The notes below the pieces were generated by a model. That model was not told the origin of the DNA, did no database searches, and worked only from the letters and a program-made list of their open reading frames with translations. The position numbers were made by a program, and so were the translations under genes. Positions 1 to 10,277 of a stretch of 64,000 nt of DNA are shown piece after piece (the first letter of the stretch is position 1; each line of letters opens with the position of its first letter). This stretch comes from Polynucleobacter necessarius (GTDB lineage Bacteria; Pseudomonadota; Gammaproteobacteria; Burkholderiales; Burkholderiaceae), in the NCBI RefSeq assembly GCF_900096755.1, contig NZ_LT615227.1, positions 1,034,489-1,098,488 on the forward strand. The letters are read 5' to 3'.

Positions 1-1035
1 AAGCGCGAATTTAAAGCAAAGTTGTTGGGTATGGATAAGCGCACTGACGTGGCAGTTCTCAAAATTGAAGCACGCGATTTACCAAGATTGCCGCTGGGAG
101 ATTCTTCTAGAGTGCGTGTTGGTGAATGGGTCCTTGCGATTGGCTCTCCATTTGGCCTTGAGAATACAGTGACTGCAGGCATTGTCTCTGCAAAGAGCCG
201 CGACACAGGCGACTACTTACCCTTCATACAAACTGACGTTGCGGTTAACCCAGGAAACTCTGGAGGCCCGCTGTTAAATACCGCAGGTCAAGTCATTGGC
301 ATCAACTCGCAAATCTTTAGTCGCTCTGGTGGCTACATGGGAATTTCATTTGCGATTCCAATTGATGAGGCAATGCGAGTTGCAGATCAATTGCGTACTA
401 ACGGAAAGATGGCCCGTGGTCGCATTGGTGTTGCTTTAGGTGAAATGACAAAAGAAGTGGCCGAAAGTTTGGGTTTGGGTAAACCTCGCGGCGCCTATGT
501 TCGCAATGTTGAACCAGGTGGTCCTGCTGCCTTAGGTGGCATTGAGTCTGGTGATGTCATTTTGAATTTTAACGGGCGCGATATTTCTAAGTCAACTGAT
601 TTGCCTCGGGTGGTTGGAGAGACTAAGCCAGGCACAACTGCCAACGTTCAAATTTGGCGTAAAGGTTCGACTCGTGATTTATCGGTGACGGTCATCGATA
701 CAGATGCTTCTGCATCAGCCAGTAAAAAACCAGATGCATCCCCAAGTAATGGCGCTAGCGCCAATGCTTTTGGAGTGGCGGTGAGCGATGTCTCGGACGC
801 CAAAAAGAAGGATTTGAATATCAAGGGCGGGGTTGAGGTCACTGGTTTGGGCGATGGGCCTTTGGCTAGGGCCGGCATCCGTCCTGGGGACGTCATTATT
901 CGGATTGCGGATGCCGATATTACGGGCGTGAAGCAGTTTGAGTCCCTGGTGAAGGGGTTGGACGCCAATAAGGCCGTTCCGGTCTTTATCCGCCGCGCTG
1001 ATAGCACCTTGGTCATCCCAGTTAAGCCAAAATAA
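1..1035 (+). CDS. mucD: Periplasmic serine protease of the DegP/DegQ/MucD family (5' end outside window)
   Basis: Envelope quality-control protease of the HtrA family, which degrades misfolded periplasmic proteins. The reading frame is open from base 1, so the signal peptide and the catalytic His are missing from the window. The catalytic Asp lies in TDVAVLKI at the start and the Ser in GNSGGP about 90 residues in. Two PDZ domains follow, roughly residues 135-220 and 245-335 of the visible part, separated by a Ser/Ala/Lys-rich linker. Its position just before lepA-lepB-rnc is the usual one for mucD-type genes in proteobacteria. The family is certain; the choice between the names mucD, degP and degQ rests on context. 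Confidence 0.93.
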   Translation, partial: KREFKAKLLGMDKRTDVAVLKIEARDLPRLPLGDSSRVRVGEWVLAIGSPFGLENTVTAGIVSAKSRDTGDYLPFIQTDVAVNPGNSGGPLLNTAGQVIGINSQIFSRSGGYMGISFAIPIDEAMRVADQLRTNGKMARGRIGVALGEMTKEVAESLGLGKPRGAYVRNVEPGGPAALGGIESGDVILNFNGRDISKSTDLPRVVGETKPGTTANVQIWRKGSTRDLSVTVIDTDASASASKKPDASPSNGASANAFGVAVSDVSDAKKKDLNIKGGVEVTGLGDGPLARAGIRPGDVIIRIADADITGVKQFESLVKGLDANKAVPVFIRRADSTLVIPVKPK

Positions 1036-1052
1036 CCCTAATTTTGGCTTAA
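1022..1052 (+). terminator. Perfect 12-bp inverted repeat overlapping the mucD stop codon
   Basis: TTAAGCCAAAAT (1022-1033) and ATTTTGGCTTAA (1041-1052) are exact reverse complements around a 7-nt loop. The mucD stop codon lies within the hairpin. There is no T-run after the stem, so this could be a weak terminator or a 3'-end stabiliser instead of a classical Rho-independent terminator. A second GC-rich dyad (GGCGCC twice, about 1064-1080) follows. Confidence 0.45.
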
Positions 1053-1171
1053 AAATGGGGTTAGGCGCCTTTTGGGCGCCACCCATTACAATCACTTTAA
1101 GACGGCTTTTTGCAGCGCATCATTGTGGTGCGTTCTGACAAGGCGTTTTTTGAATGACCTATTAAGACGCT

Positions 1172-2977
1172 ATGGATTTAATCCGCAATTTTTCTATCAT
1201 CGCCCATATCGATCACGGCAAATCGACGCTTGCTGATCGCATTATTCAACTTTGTGGCGGTCTTTCTGATCGCGAAATGGAAGCTCAAGTTCTTGACTCA
1301 ATGGATATTGAGCGTGAGCGTGGCATCACCATTAAGGCGCAGACTGCAGCTTTAAATTACAAAGCTAAAGACGGCAAGATTTACAACATTAATCTGATTG
1401 ATACCCCGGGGCACGTCGACTTTTCCTATGAGGTAAGTCGCTCTTTGTCTGCTTGTGAGAGCGCATTGCTGGTGGTGGATGCAAGTCAAGGTGTCGAAGC
1501 TCAAACTGTTGCTAACTGTTATATGGCGCTTGAGCTCGGCGTCGAAGTTGTGCCGGTCCTCAATAAGATTGACTTGCCGCAAGCTGACCCTGATCGCGCC
1601 AAAAAAGAAATTGAAGATGTGATCGGCATTGATGCCTCTGAAGCGGTAACCTGCTCAGCCAAAACTGGCTTGGGTGTTGAGGATGTCATCGAAGAAATGA
1701 TTGCTAAGGTGCCGCCGCCAAAAGGCAGCGCGACAGATCCATTGCAAGCGTTGATTATTGATTCCTGGTTTGACAACTACGTTGGCGTTGTCATGCTTAT
1801 ACGGGTAGTTAATGGCACCTTAAAGCCAAAGGAAAAAATTACCTTAATGGCAAATGGTTCAAGCCATTTAGTCGAGCACGTCGGTGTGTTTAGTCCGAAG
1901 TCGGTGGATCGTCCAGAGTTATCTGCCGGTCAAGTAGGCTTTGTGATTGCCGGTATTAAAGAATTAAAAGCTGCCAAAGTTGGCGATACGGTTACGCATT
2001 CTCCTGGACAGCAAGGCCGAGTACCCGCCGCTGAGCCGTTACCTGGTTTTAAAGAAGTAAAGCCTCAAGTTTTTGCTGGTTTATATCCAGTGGAGTCGAG
2101 TGAGTACGATCAGCTGCGTGAATCTTTAGAGAAGCTTCAGTTAAACGATGCTTCGCTCCTATATGAGCCAGAGGTGTCGCAGGCTCTTGGCTTTGGATTC
2201 CGCTGCGGTTTCTTGGGTTTGCTGCACATGGAGATTGTGCAAGAGCGCTTAGAGCGTCAGTACGGCATGAATCTTATCACTACCGCGCCAACGGTGGTGT
2301 ACCAAGTAGAGCAATCCGATGGCACGATTGTGTCCGTCGACAATCCGTCAAAGATGCCAGAGGCCAGCAAGATTAATACGATTCTTGAGCCTATCGTGAC
2401 GGTCAATTTGTATATACCTCAAGAGTATGTGGGTGCAATCATTACCTTGTGTGTGGGTAAGCGAGGCATTCAGATGGATATGAATTACCTCGGTCGTCAG
2501 GTCAAACTCACTTATGCGTTACCGATGGCGGAGATTGTTTTGGACTTCTTTGACAAGATGAAATCCATCTCACGCGGTTATGCCTCAATGGATTACGAGT
2601 TCAAAGAATATCGTCCGGCAGACGTAGTGAAGGTTGATATCCTCATCAATAGTGAGCGGGTTGATGCCCTCTCAGTGATCGTGCATAGGAGCAATAGCCA
2701 GCATCGTGGTCGTGAGGTCGTTGCTAAGATGCGCGGCATTATTCCTCGTCAAATGTTTGATGTGGCTATTCAGGCAGCTATCGGCAGCAATATCGTTGCA
2801 CGAGAAAACGTGAAGGCTTTACGTAAAAACGTCTTGGCCAAGTGTTACGGTGGCGATATCTCCCGTAAGCGTAAATTGCTAGAGAAGCAAAAAGAAGGCA
2901 AAAAGCGCATGAAGCAGGTTGGTAACGTGGAGATTCCACAAGAAGCCTTCTTGGCTATTTTGCAGGTGGAGGATTAA
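1172..2977 (+). CDS. lepA: Elongation factor 4 (LepA), ribosome back-translocase
   Basis: Ribosome-associated GTPase that remodels stalled or mis-translocated ribosomes. The 601 residues are full length for the family. G1 is AHIDHGKS (residues 11-18), G3 is DTPGH (77-81) and G4 is NKID (131-134). EF-G-like domains and the LepA-specific C-terminal domain follow, with a basic tail ([15 protein letters not shown]). Its TAA overlaps the ATG of lepB by one base (TAATG), so the two genes are translationally coupled. The pairing with signal peptidase I is widely conserved. Confidence 0.98.
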   Translation: MDLIRNFSIIAHIDHGKSTLADRIIQLCGGLSDREMEAQVLDSMDIERERGITIKAQTAALNYKAKDGKIYNINLIDTPGHVDFSYEVSRSLSACESALLVVDASQGVEAQTVANCYMALELGVEVVPVLNKIDLPQADPDRAKKEIEDVIGIDASEAVTCSAKTGLGVEDVIEEMIAKVPPPKGSATDPLQALIIDSWFDNYVGVVMLIRVVNGTLKPKEKITLMANGSSHLVEHVGVFSPKSVDRPELSAGQVGFVIAGIKELKAAKVGDTVTHSPGQQGRVPAAEPLPGFKEVKPQVFAGLYPVESSEYDQLRESLEKLQLNDASLLYEPEVSQALGFGFRCGFLGLLHMEIVQERLERQYGMNLITTAPTVVYQVEQSDGTIVSVDNPSKMPEASKINTILEPIVTVNLYIPQEYVGAIITLCVGKRGIQMDMNYLGRQVKLTYALPMAEIVLDFFDKMKSISRGYASMDYEFKEYRPADVVKVDILINSERVDALSVIVHRSNSQHRGREVVAKMRGIIPRQMFDVAIQAAIGSNIVARENVKALRKNVLAKCYGGDISRKRKLLEKQKEGKKRMKQVGNVEIPQEAFLAILQVED

Positions 2978-3783
2978 TGAACTTCGCCCTCATTCTTTTT
3001 ATTCTGGTAATTCTTTCTGGTATTGCTTGGATTGCTGACAAGCTAGTCTTTGCGCCTAAAAGACGTTTGGCTGGTATCGATCGCACGCCTTTATGGCTGG
3101 AATATACCGCTGGCTTCTTTCCGGTTATTTGCGCGATATTTGTATTGCGCTCTTTTATCGTGGAGCCGTTCAAGATTCCATCTGGCTCAATGATTCCGAC
3201 ATTGCAAATTGGCGACTTTATTCTGGTGAATAAATTCACTTATGGCATTCGTTTGCCAGTGATTAATCAAAAGGTGGTCGATCTTGGTTCGCCCAAACGC
3301 GGTGATGTTGTTGTTTTTCGCTACCCGCGTGATGAGTCCGTTGATTACATTAAGCGTGTAGTCGCTTTGCCTGGCGATGAAATCACATATGAAAATAAGC
3401 GTCTCACTATCAATGGGCGGGCCTTGCAATATAGCGGTGGAGAGCCTTACCTCGACCCGGAAAATATGCGCTATGCCAAGCGCTTCACTGAAACTTTCCC
3501 TGCGGACTTGGGTGGCAATCGCCATGAGATTTTGAATGATCCAGATCGCCCAGCTACCGTGTTTCCAACTGAGCGTTTTCCAGGGGCTGAGTTCTGTCAG
3601 TACCAGCCATCCGGATTAACCTGCAAGGTTCCTGCTGGGCATTACTTTGCCATGGGTGATAACCGGGATAACAGTGCAGACTCGCGTTATTGGGGCTTTG
3701 TGCCCGACAAGAACATTGTTGGTAAAGCCTTCTTTGTATGGCTGAACCTGGGTAATTTGCGTCGCATTGGTGGATTCGAGTAA
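2977..3783 (+). CDS. lepB: Signal peptidase I
   Basis: Inner-membrane protease that removes signal peptides from secreted preproteins. It has 268 residues with two N-terminal hydrophobic segments (about 2-20 and 46-62). The Ser/Lys dyad is visible: Ser71 in PSGSMIPT and Lys126 in [11 protein letters not shown]. The C-terminal signature [11 protein letters not shown] is also present. The start overlaps the lepA stop, so it is co-translated with LepA, and rnc follows after 5 nt. Confidence 0.97.
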   Translation: MNFALILFILVILSGIAWIADKLVFAPKRRLAGIDRTPLWLEYTAGFFPVICAIFVLRSFIVEPFKIPSGSMIPTLQIGDFILVNKFTYGIRLPVINQKVVDLGSPKRGDVVVFRYPRDESVDYIKRVVALPGDEITYENKRLTINGRALQYSGGEPYLDPENMRYAKRFTETFPADLGGNRHEILNDPDRPATVFPTERFPGAEFCQYQPSGLTCKVPAGHYFAMGDNRDNSADSRYWGFVPDKNIVGKAFFVWLNLGNLRRIGGFE

Positions 3784-3788
3784 AGATC

Positions 3789-4580
3789 ATGATCGCGCGC
3801 GCTGTCATCGATACCGCACCATTACAAGAGCGTCTTGGCTATGTGCTTAAAAAGCCAGAGTTGCTTAATCAGGCGCTAACCCATCGCAGTCACAGCAAAA
3901 AGAATAATGAACGCCTTGAGTTTTTAGGTGACTCTATTTTGAATTGCGTTGTTGCTGAAATGCTCTACGAGCGTTACTCAGATTTGGATGAGGGCGACCT
4001 GTCCAGGGTGCGCGCTAATTTGGTAAAGCAGCAAGCTCTATATGAAATCGCTCAAACCTTATCTTTATCGGATTACCTACGCTTAGGCGAAGGTGAGCTC
4101 AAGAGCGGTGGCTTTCGTCGCCCTTCGATTTTGGCTGATACCTTAGAGGCTGTTACTGGCGCGATCTTTATGGATGGTGGCTTTGAGGCTGCCAAGATTT
4201 GTTTGCGCAAGCTGTATTCAATTATTTTGGCAAATGTTGACCCTAAGACTTTGGGTAAAGATGACAAAACGCTATTGCAAGAGTGTTTGCAAAGTTATCA
4301 ATTGCCGCTGCCGGCTTATAACGTTACCGGCACCACTGGAGCCGCACACAATCAGCAGTTTGAAGTGGAGTGTTTGATTCCCAGTTACAAAGTGGCTGTA
4401 AAGGGTGAGGGTGCCTCACGCCGCGCTGCAGAGCAAGCAGCAGCAAAGCTGGCTTTGATTGCCATGCTAAAAGCATTGCCACAAGAATCTCGTAAACCCA
4501 AGAAGACTCGGTCAGCCAAAAAGAAAGCGGCTAAAAAAGAAGTAACCGAAGAGCAGTTCAATCTTAAGCTGAAGGGCTAA
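3789..4580 (+). CDS. rnc: Ribonuclease III
   Basis: Double-strand-specific endonuclease that processes rRNA precursors and some mRNAs. The signature [11 protein letters not shown] (residues 41-51) carries the metal-binding Glu44 and Asp48; a second acidic pair sits in DTLEAV. A double-stranded RNA-binding domain spans about 155-230. The 263 residues exceed E. coli RNase III because of a Lys/Ala-rich tail ([14 protein letters not shown]), common in betaproteobacteria. It lies between lepB and era, the standard order. Confidence 0.97.
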   Translation: MIARAVIDTAPLQERLGYVLKKPELLNQALTHRSHSKKNNERLEFLGDSILNCVVAEMLYERYSDLDEGDLSRVRANLVKQQALYEIAQTLSLSDYLRLGEGELKSGGFRRPSILADTLEAVTGAIFMDGGFEAAKICLRKLYSIILANVDPKTLGKDDKTLLQECLQSYQLPLPAYNVTGTTGAAHNQQFEVECLIPSYKVAVKGEGASRRAAEQAAAKLALIAMLKALPQESRKPKKTRSAKKKAAKKEVTEEQFNLKLKG

Positions 4581-4582
4581 TC

Positions 4583-5518
4583 GTGTTTAGATGCGGCACT
4601 ATCGCCATTGTTGGGCGTCCTAATATGGGTAAATCAACACTCTTAAATGCGTTGGTTGGCCAGAAGATCAGCATTACTTCTCGCAAGGCGCAAACTACCC
4701 GTCACCGTATTTTGGGTATTCAGAATCGTGAAGAAGCCCAGTTCATCTTTATTGATACACCTGGCATTCAGACGCGTTTAATGAATACGCTCAATAAAGC
4801 GTTGAACCGTACCGTAACTACTGCTTTGCAAGATGTGAATGTGGCGTGCTTTGTGGTTGAGGCTGGTTACTTCGGTGAAGATGATAAAAAAGTATTGAAG
4901 CTACTCCCAGACGACTTGCCTGTTGTGCTGGTGCTCAATAAGCTGGACTTATTTAATAGCCGTTTTCAGACTCCATCAGAGCGTGACCAAGCTTTGTTGA
5001 ACTTTATTAAAGATATGGCTCGTCCTTGGTGTGAATTAGGTGGCCACGAAGATCAAAAATGTGAGTTTGCTGAAATCGTGCCGATGAGTGCAAAGAGTCC
5101 TGGCGATATCGAGAGATTGCTAGATGTGCTTGAGGGCTATCTCCCTGAGGCGCCAGCTGTATACGATGGCGACACCATTACCGACCGTAGCGAACGCTTC
5201 TTGGCGGCTGAAATTCTGCGTGAAAAAGTATTCCGCTTTACCGGTGAAGAGTTGCCTTACACCAGCACGGTAGTGATTGATCAGTTCAAGATGGATGGCA
5301 AGATGCGTCGCATTGCGGCAACGATTTTGGTGGATCGCGATAGTCACAAAGCCATGATCATTGGTCAAAAAGGTGAGCGATTAAAGAAGATCTCCACGGA
5401 TGCGCGTATTGATATGGAAAAACTCTTTAATGGAAAAGTCTTTTTAGAGACTTGGGTCAAAGTGAAGCGTGGCTGGGCAGATGATCGCGCTGAATTGCGG
5501 GCTCAGGGTCTGGAATAA
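4583..5518 (+). CDS. era: GTPase Era
   Basis: GTPase that binds 16S rRNA and checkpoints 30S maturation. The GTP motifs are GRPNMGKS (11-18), DTPG (58-61) and NKLD (about 119-122), followed by a C-terminal KH RNA-binding domain (about 205-290, with [10 protein letters not shown]). The usual GRPNVGKS motif has Met in place of Val, a conservative change. The start is GTG, 2 nt after the rnc stop; the first conserved Era residues come directly after it, so no other start fits better. Confidence 0.97.
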   Translation: MFRCGTIAIVGRPNMGKSTLLNALVGQKISITSRKAQTTRHRILGIQNREEAQFIFIDTPGIQTRLMNTLNKALNRTVTTALQDVNVACFVVEAGYFGEDDKKVLKLLPDDLPVVLVLNKLDLFNSRFQTPSERDQALLNFIKDMARPWCELGGHEDQKCEFAEIVPMSAKSPGDIERLLDVLEGYLPEAPAVYDGDTITDRSERFLAAEILREKVFRFTGEELPYTSTVVIDQFKMDGKMRRIAATILVDRDSHKAMIIGQKGERLKKISTDARIDMEKLFNGKVFLETWVKVKRGWADDRAELRAQGLE

Positions 5519-5523
5519 ATTCA

Positions 5524-6237
5524 ATGGCCTCGATTCGTGTTGCTGACGAACCTGCTTTTGTATTGCATAGCATTCCCTATAAAGAGACCAGCTTAATTCT
5601 GGATGTCTTTACTCGGCAATATGGCCGTATGGCTTTAATTGCTAAGGGTGCAAAGCGTCCACACTCCACATTACGCCCAGTTCTCCAGCGCTTTCAGCCG
5701 TTGCTAGTTTCTTGGAGTGGCAAATCTGAACTGCGTACATTAACAAAATCCGAATGGGTGGGTGATGCACTTCTATGCGGCTTTTATCTCAATGAGTTAT
5801 TGGTCAAGTTTTTGGCGCGCGAAGATGATTATGAAAAACTCTACGATCGCTATGCAGAAACAATTAATTCTTTATCCAATCTGGAATTTGAATCTAAGGG
5901 TTTAGAAGAAATTCTACGGCCATTTGAGCTATCTTTATTGCAAGAGACGGGTTATGCCGCTGCCTTGGACCGCTGTGTTGAGACCAATGAAGCTCCGGAA
6001 GCACAGCAGCAATACGTCTATCAGCCTGAACGTGGCGTGCGTCCTGTACAAGTGGATGACCCAGGGCATTGGCCTGTATTAACTGGAAAGTCGTTGCTTG
6101 CCATTGCTGCTGGTGATTTTTCTAATGCCGAGACGCTCTCTGAGAGCAAGCAATTGATGCGCTTTCTCCTCGGCCTGCATTTGCAGGATCAGGTATTGAC
6201 TACCCGTCAAATTTTGATTGATTTGAAGAAAATCTAG
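5524..6237 (+). CDS. recO: DNA repair protein RecO
   Basis: Recombination mediator of the RecFOR pathway that helps load RecA onto SSB-coated single strands. It has 237 residues, normal for proteobacteria: an N-terminal OB fold (VLHSIPYKETSLILDVFT, then GRMALIAKGAKR) followed by an alpha-helical domain. It starts 5 nt after era, which it follows in many proteobacteria, and is probably in the same transcript. Confidence 0.95.
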   Translation: MASIRVADEPAFVLHSIPYKETSLILDVFTRQYGRMALIAKGAKRPHSTLRPVLQRFQPLLVSWSGKSELRTLTKSEWVGDALLCGFYLNELLVKFLAREDDYEKLYDRYAETINSLSNLEFESKGLEEILRPFELSLLQETGYAAALDRCVETNEAPEAQQQYVYQPERGVRPVQVDDPGHWPVLTGKSLLAIAAGDFSNAETLSESKQLMRFLLGLHLQDQVLTTRQILIDLKKI

Positions 6238-6249
6238 TAATCTACACAG

Positions 6250-6993
6250 ATGACATCCGCACACGCTTTAGAACTTGGTATCAATATCGATCACGTCGCT
6301 ACCTTACGTAATGCAAGGGGCACTATTTACCCTGATCCATTGAAGGCCGCTAAATTGGCTGAGGAAGCTGGCGCAGATCTGATTACACTCCATTTGCGAG
6401 AAGATCGTCGCCATATCAAAGATGCCGATTTATTGGCTTTACGACCGCTCATTAAAACCCGTATGAATCTTGAATGCGCGGTCACCCCTGAGATGATTGA
6501 TATCGCATGCCAAGTAAAGCCCCATGACGTCTGCCTGGTGCCGGAGAAGCGCGAGGAAGTGACAACTGAGGGTGGCCTTGATGTCTTGAGTCATTTCGAG
6601 GCGGTCAAAGCCGCTACTAAAAAATTAGTAGACGCAGGAATTCGGGTGTCCTTATTTATCGATCCCGAAGAGAAGCAAATCCAGGCCGCGAAAGATGTAG
6701 GTGCAACCGTAGTGGAGTTGCATACCGGGCGTTATGCAGATTTATCTGGCGCTGATCAGACCAAGGAGCTTGAGCGCATTCGTAAGGCGGCAATATTTGG
6801 AAAAAGTATTGGCATGAGAGTGAATGCTGGCCATGGTTTTCATGAGGGTAATGTAAAGCCTATTGCTGCCATTGCTGAATTATCTGAGCTCAATATTGGT
6901 CACGCCATTGTTGCTGAAGCTTTATTTAAAGGCTGGCAAAAAGCGATTGTTGACATGAAAGCCCTGATGGCTCAGGGCAGAGCAAGCTCTTAA
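6250..6993 (+). CDS. pdxJ: Pyridoxine 5'-phosphate synthase PdxJ
   Basis: Condenses 1-deoxy-D-xylulose 5-phosphate with 3-amino-2-oxopropyl phosphate to form pyridoxine 5'-phosphate, the last ring-forming step of DXP-dependent vitamin B6 synthesis. It is a 247-residue TIM barrel. Hallmarks are [16 protein letters not shown] at the N terminus, [10 protein letters not shown], and [10 protein letters not shown] near the C terminus. It starts 12 nt after recO and is followed by acpS, a standard pairing. Confidence 0.97.
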   Translation: MTSAHALELGINIDHVATLRNARGTIYPDPLKAAKLAEEAGADLITLHLREDRRHIKDADLLALRPLIKTRMNLECAVTPEMIDIACQVKPHDVCLVPEKREEVTTEGGLDVLSHFEAVKAATKKLVDAGIRVSLFIDPEEKQIQAAKDVGATVVELHTGRYADLSGADQTKELERIRKAAIFGKSIGMRVNAGHGFHEGNVKPIAAIAELSELNIGHAIVAEALFKGWQKAIVDMKALMAQGRASS

Positions 6994-7015
6994 GAACGCT
7001 AAATAGCTAAAAAAA

Positions 7016-7408
7016 ATGATCATCGGTATTGGCACAGACATTCTGCAGATTGAGCGCTTACAAGCCGCCTACGATCGCACCAATGGCCGTCTTGCTGAAA
7101 AGATTCTAGGGCCTGATGAGATGTTGGTGTTCAAGCATCGCCTTGCTAGAAATCACAAACGGGGTATCGCCTTTTTGGCAACCCGTTTTGCTGCCAAAGA
7201 AGCATTTTCAAAAGCAATTGGCCTAGGAATGAGAATGCCGATGACTTGGCGCTCCCTTCAAACCTTAAATGAACCCAGCGGTAAACCAGTTACTTCGTAC
7301 CTGGGTGCTTTAGCCGACTTCATGCAGGAAAAAGATTGGGAAGCTCATGTCACAGTGAGTGATGAGCGGGATATGGTAATTGCGCACGTCATTGTTACGC
7401 AAAAATAA
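7016..7408 (+). CDS. acpS: Holo-[acyl-carrier-protein] synthase
   Basis: Transfers 4'-phosphopantetheine from CoA to apo-ACP and so activates fatty acid synthesis. It has 130 residues. The metal-binding Asp8 is in IGIGTDIL and the catalytic-region Glu is in [11 protein letters not shown]. It lies between pdxJ and nagZ in a continuous + strand run with a gap of 22 nt before it and 9 nt after it. Confidence 0.96.
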   Translation: MIIGIGTDILQIERLQAAYDRTNGRLAEKILGPDEMLVFKHRLARNHKRGIAFLATRFAAKEAFSKAIGLGMRMPMTWRSLQTLNEPSGKPVTSYLGALADFMQEKDWEAHVTVSDERDMVIAHVIVTQK

Positions 7409-7417
7409 GAGGAAGAG

Positions 7418-8494
7418 ATGAGTAAGTTAAAGATGGCCCCAGGCCCAGTTACCTTAGATGTGGTTGGTCATGAGCTTAATGCCGAAGATCGTCGTCGGAT
7501 CTTGCATCCGTTCACTGGCGGAGTTATCTTGTTCGGTAGAAATTTTGCCAATCGTAAACAGCTTACAAAGTTAACGGCTGATATCAAGAAACTACGTCCC
7601 GATGTATTGATTTCGATTGATCATGAGGGTGGGCGCGTACAGCGTGCTAAGACAGACGGCTTTACCCATCTACCGGCCATGCGCAAACTTGGAGAACTCT
7701 GGTTATCTAAAACCAAATCCACTCATGCCGCCGAATCTGCTGCATTGGCAATGGCAGCGGCGACGGCCTGTGGTTATGTGCTTGCAGCTGAATTGCGTGC
7801 TTGCGGCGTTGACTTTAGCTTCACGCCAGTACTTGATCTCGATTTTGGCCGAAGCGGTGTAATTGGCGATCGTTCTTTTAGTCGCGATCCACAAATGGTA
7901 TTTGCATTAGCTAAGAGTCTGAATGAAGGTTTGCGTTTGGCTGGCATAGCTAATTGTGGAAAACATTTTCCGGGGCATGGATGGGCGGAGGCAGATTCTC
8001 ATGTGGCAATACCAGTCGATGAACGCTCTTTGCAAGAAATTTTGAATGATGATGCCAAGCCATATGAGTGGCTAGATCTTAGTTTGGCGTCAGTGATGCC
8101 AGCCCATGTGATCTACCCTAAAGTGGATAAGAACCCAGCGGGCTTTTCGAAGATCTGGTTGCATTCCATTCTGCGTCAAGAGTTGGGATTTGAGGGTGTA
8201 ATCTTTAGTGATGACCTTTCGATGGAGGGCGCTAGCGTAGCGGGCTCAGTAGTGAAGGGTGCTGAGATGGCTTTAGAGGCAGGTTGTGATGCAGTATTAA
8301 TTTGCAATCGCCCTGACTTAGCTGATCAGTTGCTCTCTAAGCTAAAGGTATCCAAAGCAAAATTAAGCGAGTCTGCAACGCGCCTAAACCGTTTGATGCC
8401 CACTGCATCGGCCCTTAACTGGCAAGACCTTCAGGGTGAAGTTGAGTATCAACATGCAAAGGGTTTGCTGCAGCAGTTAAAGCTGATTGCCTAA
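7418..8494 (+). CDS. nagZ: Beta-N-acetylhexosaminidase NagZ (peptidoglycan recycling)
   Basis: Cytoplasmic glycoside hydrolase family 3 enzyme that removes GlcNAc from anhydro-muropeptides. It has 358 residues. The family motif KHFPGHG holds the His of the general acid-base dyad, and the nucleophile Asp lies in FSDDLSMEGA. A good Shine-Dalgarno site (AGAGGAAGAG) precedes the ATG. It is the last gene of the run and ends just before a strong bidirectional terminator. Confidence 0.96.
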   Translation: MSKLKMAPGPVTLDVVGHELNAEDRRRILHPFTGGVILFGRNFANRKQLTKLTADIKKLRPDVLISIDHEGGRVQRAKTDGFTHLPAMRKLGELWLSKTKSTHAAESAALAMAAATACGYVLAAELRACGVDFSFTPVLDLDFGRSGVIGDRSFSRDPQMVFALAKSLNEGLRLAGIANCGKHFPGHGWAEADSHVAIPVDERSLQEILNDDAKPYEWLDLSLASVMPAHVIYPKVDKNPAGFSKIWLHSILRQELGFEGVIFSDDLSMEGASVAGSVVKGAEMALEAGCDAVLICNRPDLADQLLSKLKVSKAKLSESATRLNRLMPTASALNWQDLQGEVEYQHAKGLLQQLKLIA

Positions 8495-8513
8495 GCAAAT
8501 ACTGTGACAATAA

Positions 8514-8539
8514 AAAAAGCCCGGCATGCCGGGCTTTTT
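8514..8539. terminator. Bidirectional Rho-independent terminator between nagZ and efp
   Basis: A perfect palindrome with GCCCGGC/GCCGGGC arms around AT, flanked by A-tract and T-tract. The A/T flanks make it work on both strands. It ends the + strand nagZ transcript and the - strand efp transcript. Confidence 0.9.
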
Positions 8540-8558
8540 AACTACTGTAGTGTGCTAA

Positions 8559-9119
8559 TTAGTTAGCGCGGCTACGGTATTCACCGGTGCGAGTATCGAT
8601 TTCGATCTTGTCACCAGTGTTGCAGAACAATGGAACTTGCAATTCATAGCCAGTTGCCAATTTTGCGTTCTTCAATACTTTACCTGAGCTAGTATCACCT
8701 TTAACTGCTGGTTCTGTGTAAATGATTTCACGAACTAATGAGTTAGGCATAGCTACTGAAAGTGCTTTACCTTCGTAGAATACTACTTCACATGGCATGC
8801 TTTCTTCGAGGTAGTTCAATGCATCACCCATGAACTCGGCTTCAACTTCGTATTGGTTGTAGTCACCATCCATAAATACATACATTGGGTCTGCGAAGTA
8901 AGAATAAGTACATTCTTTCTTGTCGAGAATCACCACATCAAACTTGTCATCGGCCTTGTAAACACCTTCGTTTGGTGCGTCAGTTAACAAGTTCTTGAAT
9001 TTCATTTTTACAACTGAAGAGTTGCGGCCAGAGCGGCTGTATTCGGCTTTTAAAACGACCTGGGCATCGGTGCCGATCATCACTACGTTACCAACGCGGA
9101 GTTCTTGTGCTGTTTTCAT
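8559..9119 (-). CDS. efp: Translation elongation factor P, Arg32 (rhamnosylated) type
   Basis: Relieves ribosome stalling at polyproline stretches. It has 186 residues in three beta-barrel domains. The residue at the loop tip is Arg32 (YSRSGRNSS), not Lys, so this is the EF-P subfamily that is activated by rhamnosylation of arginine. The dedicated transferase gene earP lies directly upstream on the same strand (87-nt gap), which supports the assignment. Confidence 0.97.
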   Translation of the reverse strand: MKTAQELRVGNVVMIGTDAQVVLKAEYSRSGRNSSVVKMKFKNLLTDAPNEGVYKADDKFDVVILDKKECTYSYFADPMYVFMDGDYNQYEVEAEFMGDALNYLEESMPCEVVFYEGKALSVAMPNSLVREIIYTEPAVKGDTSSGKVLKNAKLATGYELQVPLFCNTGDKIEIDTRTGEYRSRAN

Positions 9120-9206
9120 CTTGCTGTTCCTGGGGGCAGAGCTATTTTTCTGCGGTTTTTATCAAAAACAAGATTGTAACCGCCCGCAAGCCTTTATTGC
9201 TTGGGA

Positions 9207-10277
9207 TTAGGTGGCGAAGCTCAGCAGACGTGCTGGCAGGCCTCCATCCCCCTGTTTTTTGAGTAATTGGGTGCGCCAGAGCTTGGCATGATCATTCCAG
9301 ACCTCTAAATCGCCAAACCATTCGCTAGGCATTGCCCAGGTCATTGCGCCGATGGTGGCCAGACGTAGCGCTTGATTAGCCTCCTCCAGATATAGATCCA
9401 GAAAAGCTGCTAACTTCACCTCATGCGCTCGATCTTCTTGTGGGTAAATGTGCCAGATGAATGGTTTTCCAGCTAGCTGTGCTCGTATGAAAGAATCCTC
9501 TCCGCGAACGATATTGAAGTCACATTGAGAGAGCATCCAGTCATATTCATCCTGTGAAACAAAGGACATCGATAGTAATTGCAGATTGTCTGGTAGCGAG
9601 ATCGGCTGCTCACCATATAGATTTAATTGTTCAGCGTGGCCATGTGCCAGCAAGATGTCAACTTCTTCATCTAGACCGCCTAGACTTTCCAGCCATTTTT
9701 TTAGAGGGGCGCCAGGGTAGCAAAAAACACTGATGCGTTTAGCTCCAGGCCGCAGTTGCGACCACACTGATTGTAGATCGCTCGGGATATTGTCTTTGAC
9801 CAATTGACCCTCTGGCGGGATGGGATCAAGCAATAGCCCGCCTACCTCATCCTGAAATCCTGGAAAGAAAAAGTACTTTGGAATGCCGTGAGATTGGGGG
9901 GAGGCTTTGCCGTGAAACTCAATCACCCAGGGCTCGGCACTCAAATACTCTAAGTTGATGATGATGGGTTTAATAGGAGCAATAAATAAGCCTGCAAGGT
10001 AGCGCTCTGGTAAGTCGCAGCCAAATGCCTCAATGACTACATCAGGAGTCTCAACGGGGTGACGTGCGTTGCTATAGCTTGCCTCCCAGGGAAGGAATTC
10101 AATTTTTTGCTTAACGGATGGATCTACTCCAGAAGCGAGTAAATTAAGGGTTGGCAGATCATCGCAAAAAATACGGACCTCTTGACCATGAATACTTGAT
10201 AAGCTTCGGGCTAGACGCCAGCAAACACCGGCATCACCATAGTTATCGACGATTTGGCAGAAAATATCCCAACGCAT
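9207..10277 (-). CDS. earP: EF-P arginine rhamnosyltransferase EarP
   Basis: GT-B fold glycosyltransferase that moves rhamnose from dTDP-L-rhamnose to Arg32 of EF-P. I chose the ATG at 10277 ([17 protein letters not shown]), giving 356 residues, because family members begin this way; a TTG at 10283 is the only alternative upstream. Two N-terminal acidic residues (Asp11, Asp15) and the C-terminal motif RGEDSF...HIYPQED match the family's substrate-binding regions. Its start codon overlaps that of uvrC on the other strand (shared CATG). Confidence 0.95.
   Translation of the reverse strand: MRWDIFCQIVDNYGDAGVCWRLARSLSSIHGQEVRIFCDDLPTLNLLASGVDPSVKQKIEFLPWEASYSNARHPVETPDVVIEAFGCDLPERYLAGLFIAPIKPIIINLEYLSAEPWVIEFHGKASPQSHGIPKYFFFPGFQDEVGGLLLDPIPPEGQLVKDNIPSDLQSVWSQLRPGAKRISVFCYPGAPLKKWLESLGGLDEEVDILLAHGHAEQLNLYGEQPISLPDNLQLLSMSFVSQDEYDWMLSQCDFNIVRGEDSFIRAQLAGKPFIWHIYPQEDRAHEVKLAAFLDLYLEEANQALRLATIGAMTWAMPSEWFGDLEVWNDHAKLWRTQLLKKQGDGGLPARLLSFAT

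Noticed and set aside
1060..1171. Promoter for lepA (TACAAT at 1087-1092)
   Set aside because: No acceptable -35 box at 16-18 nt.
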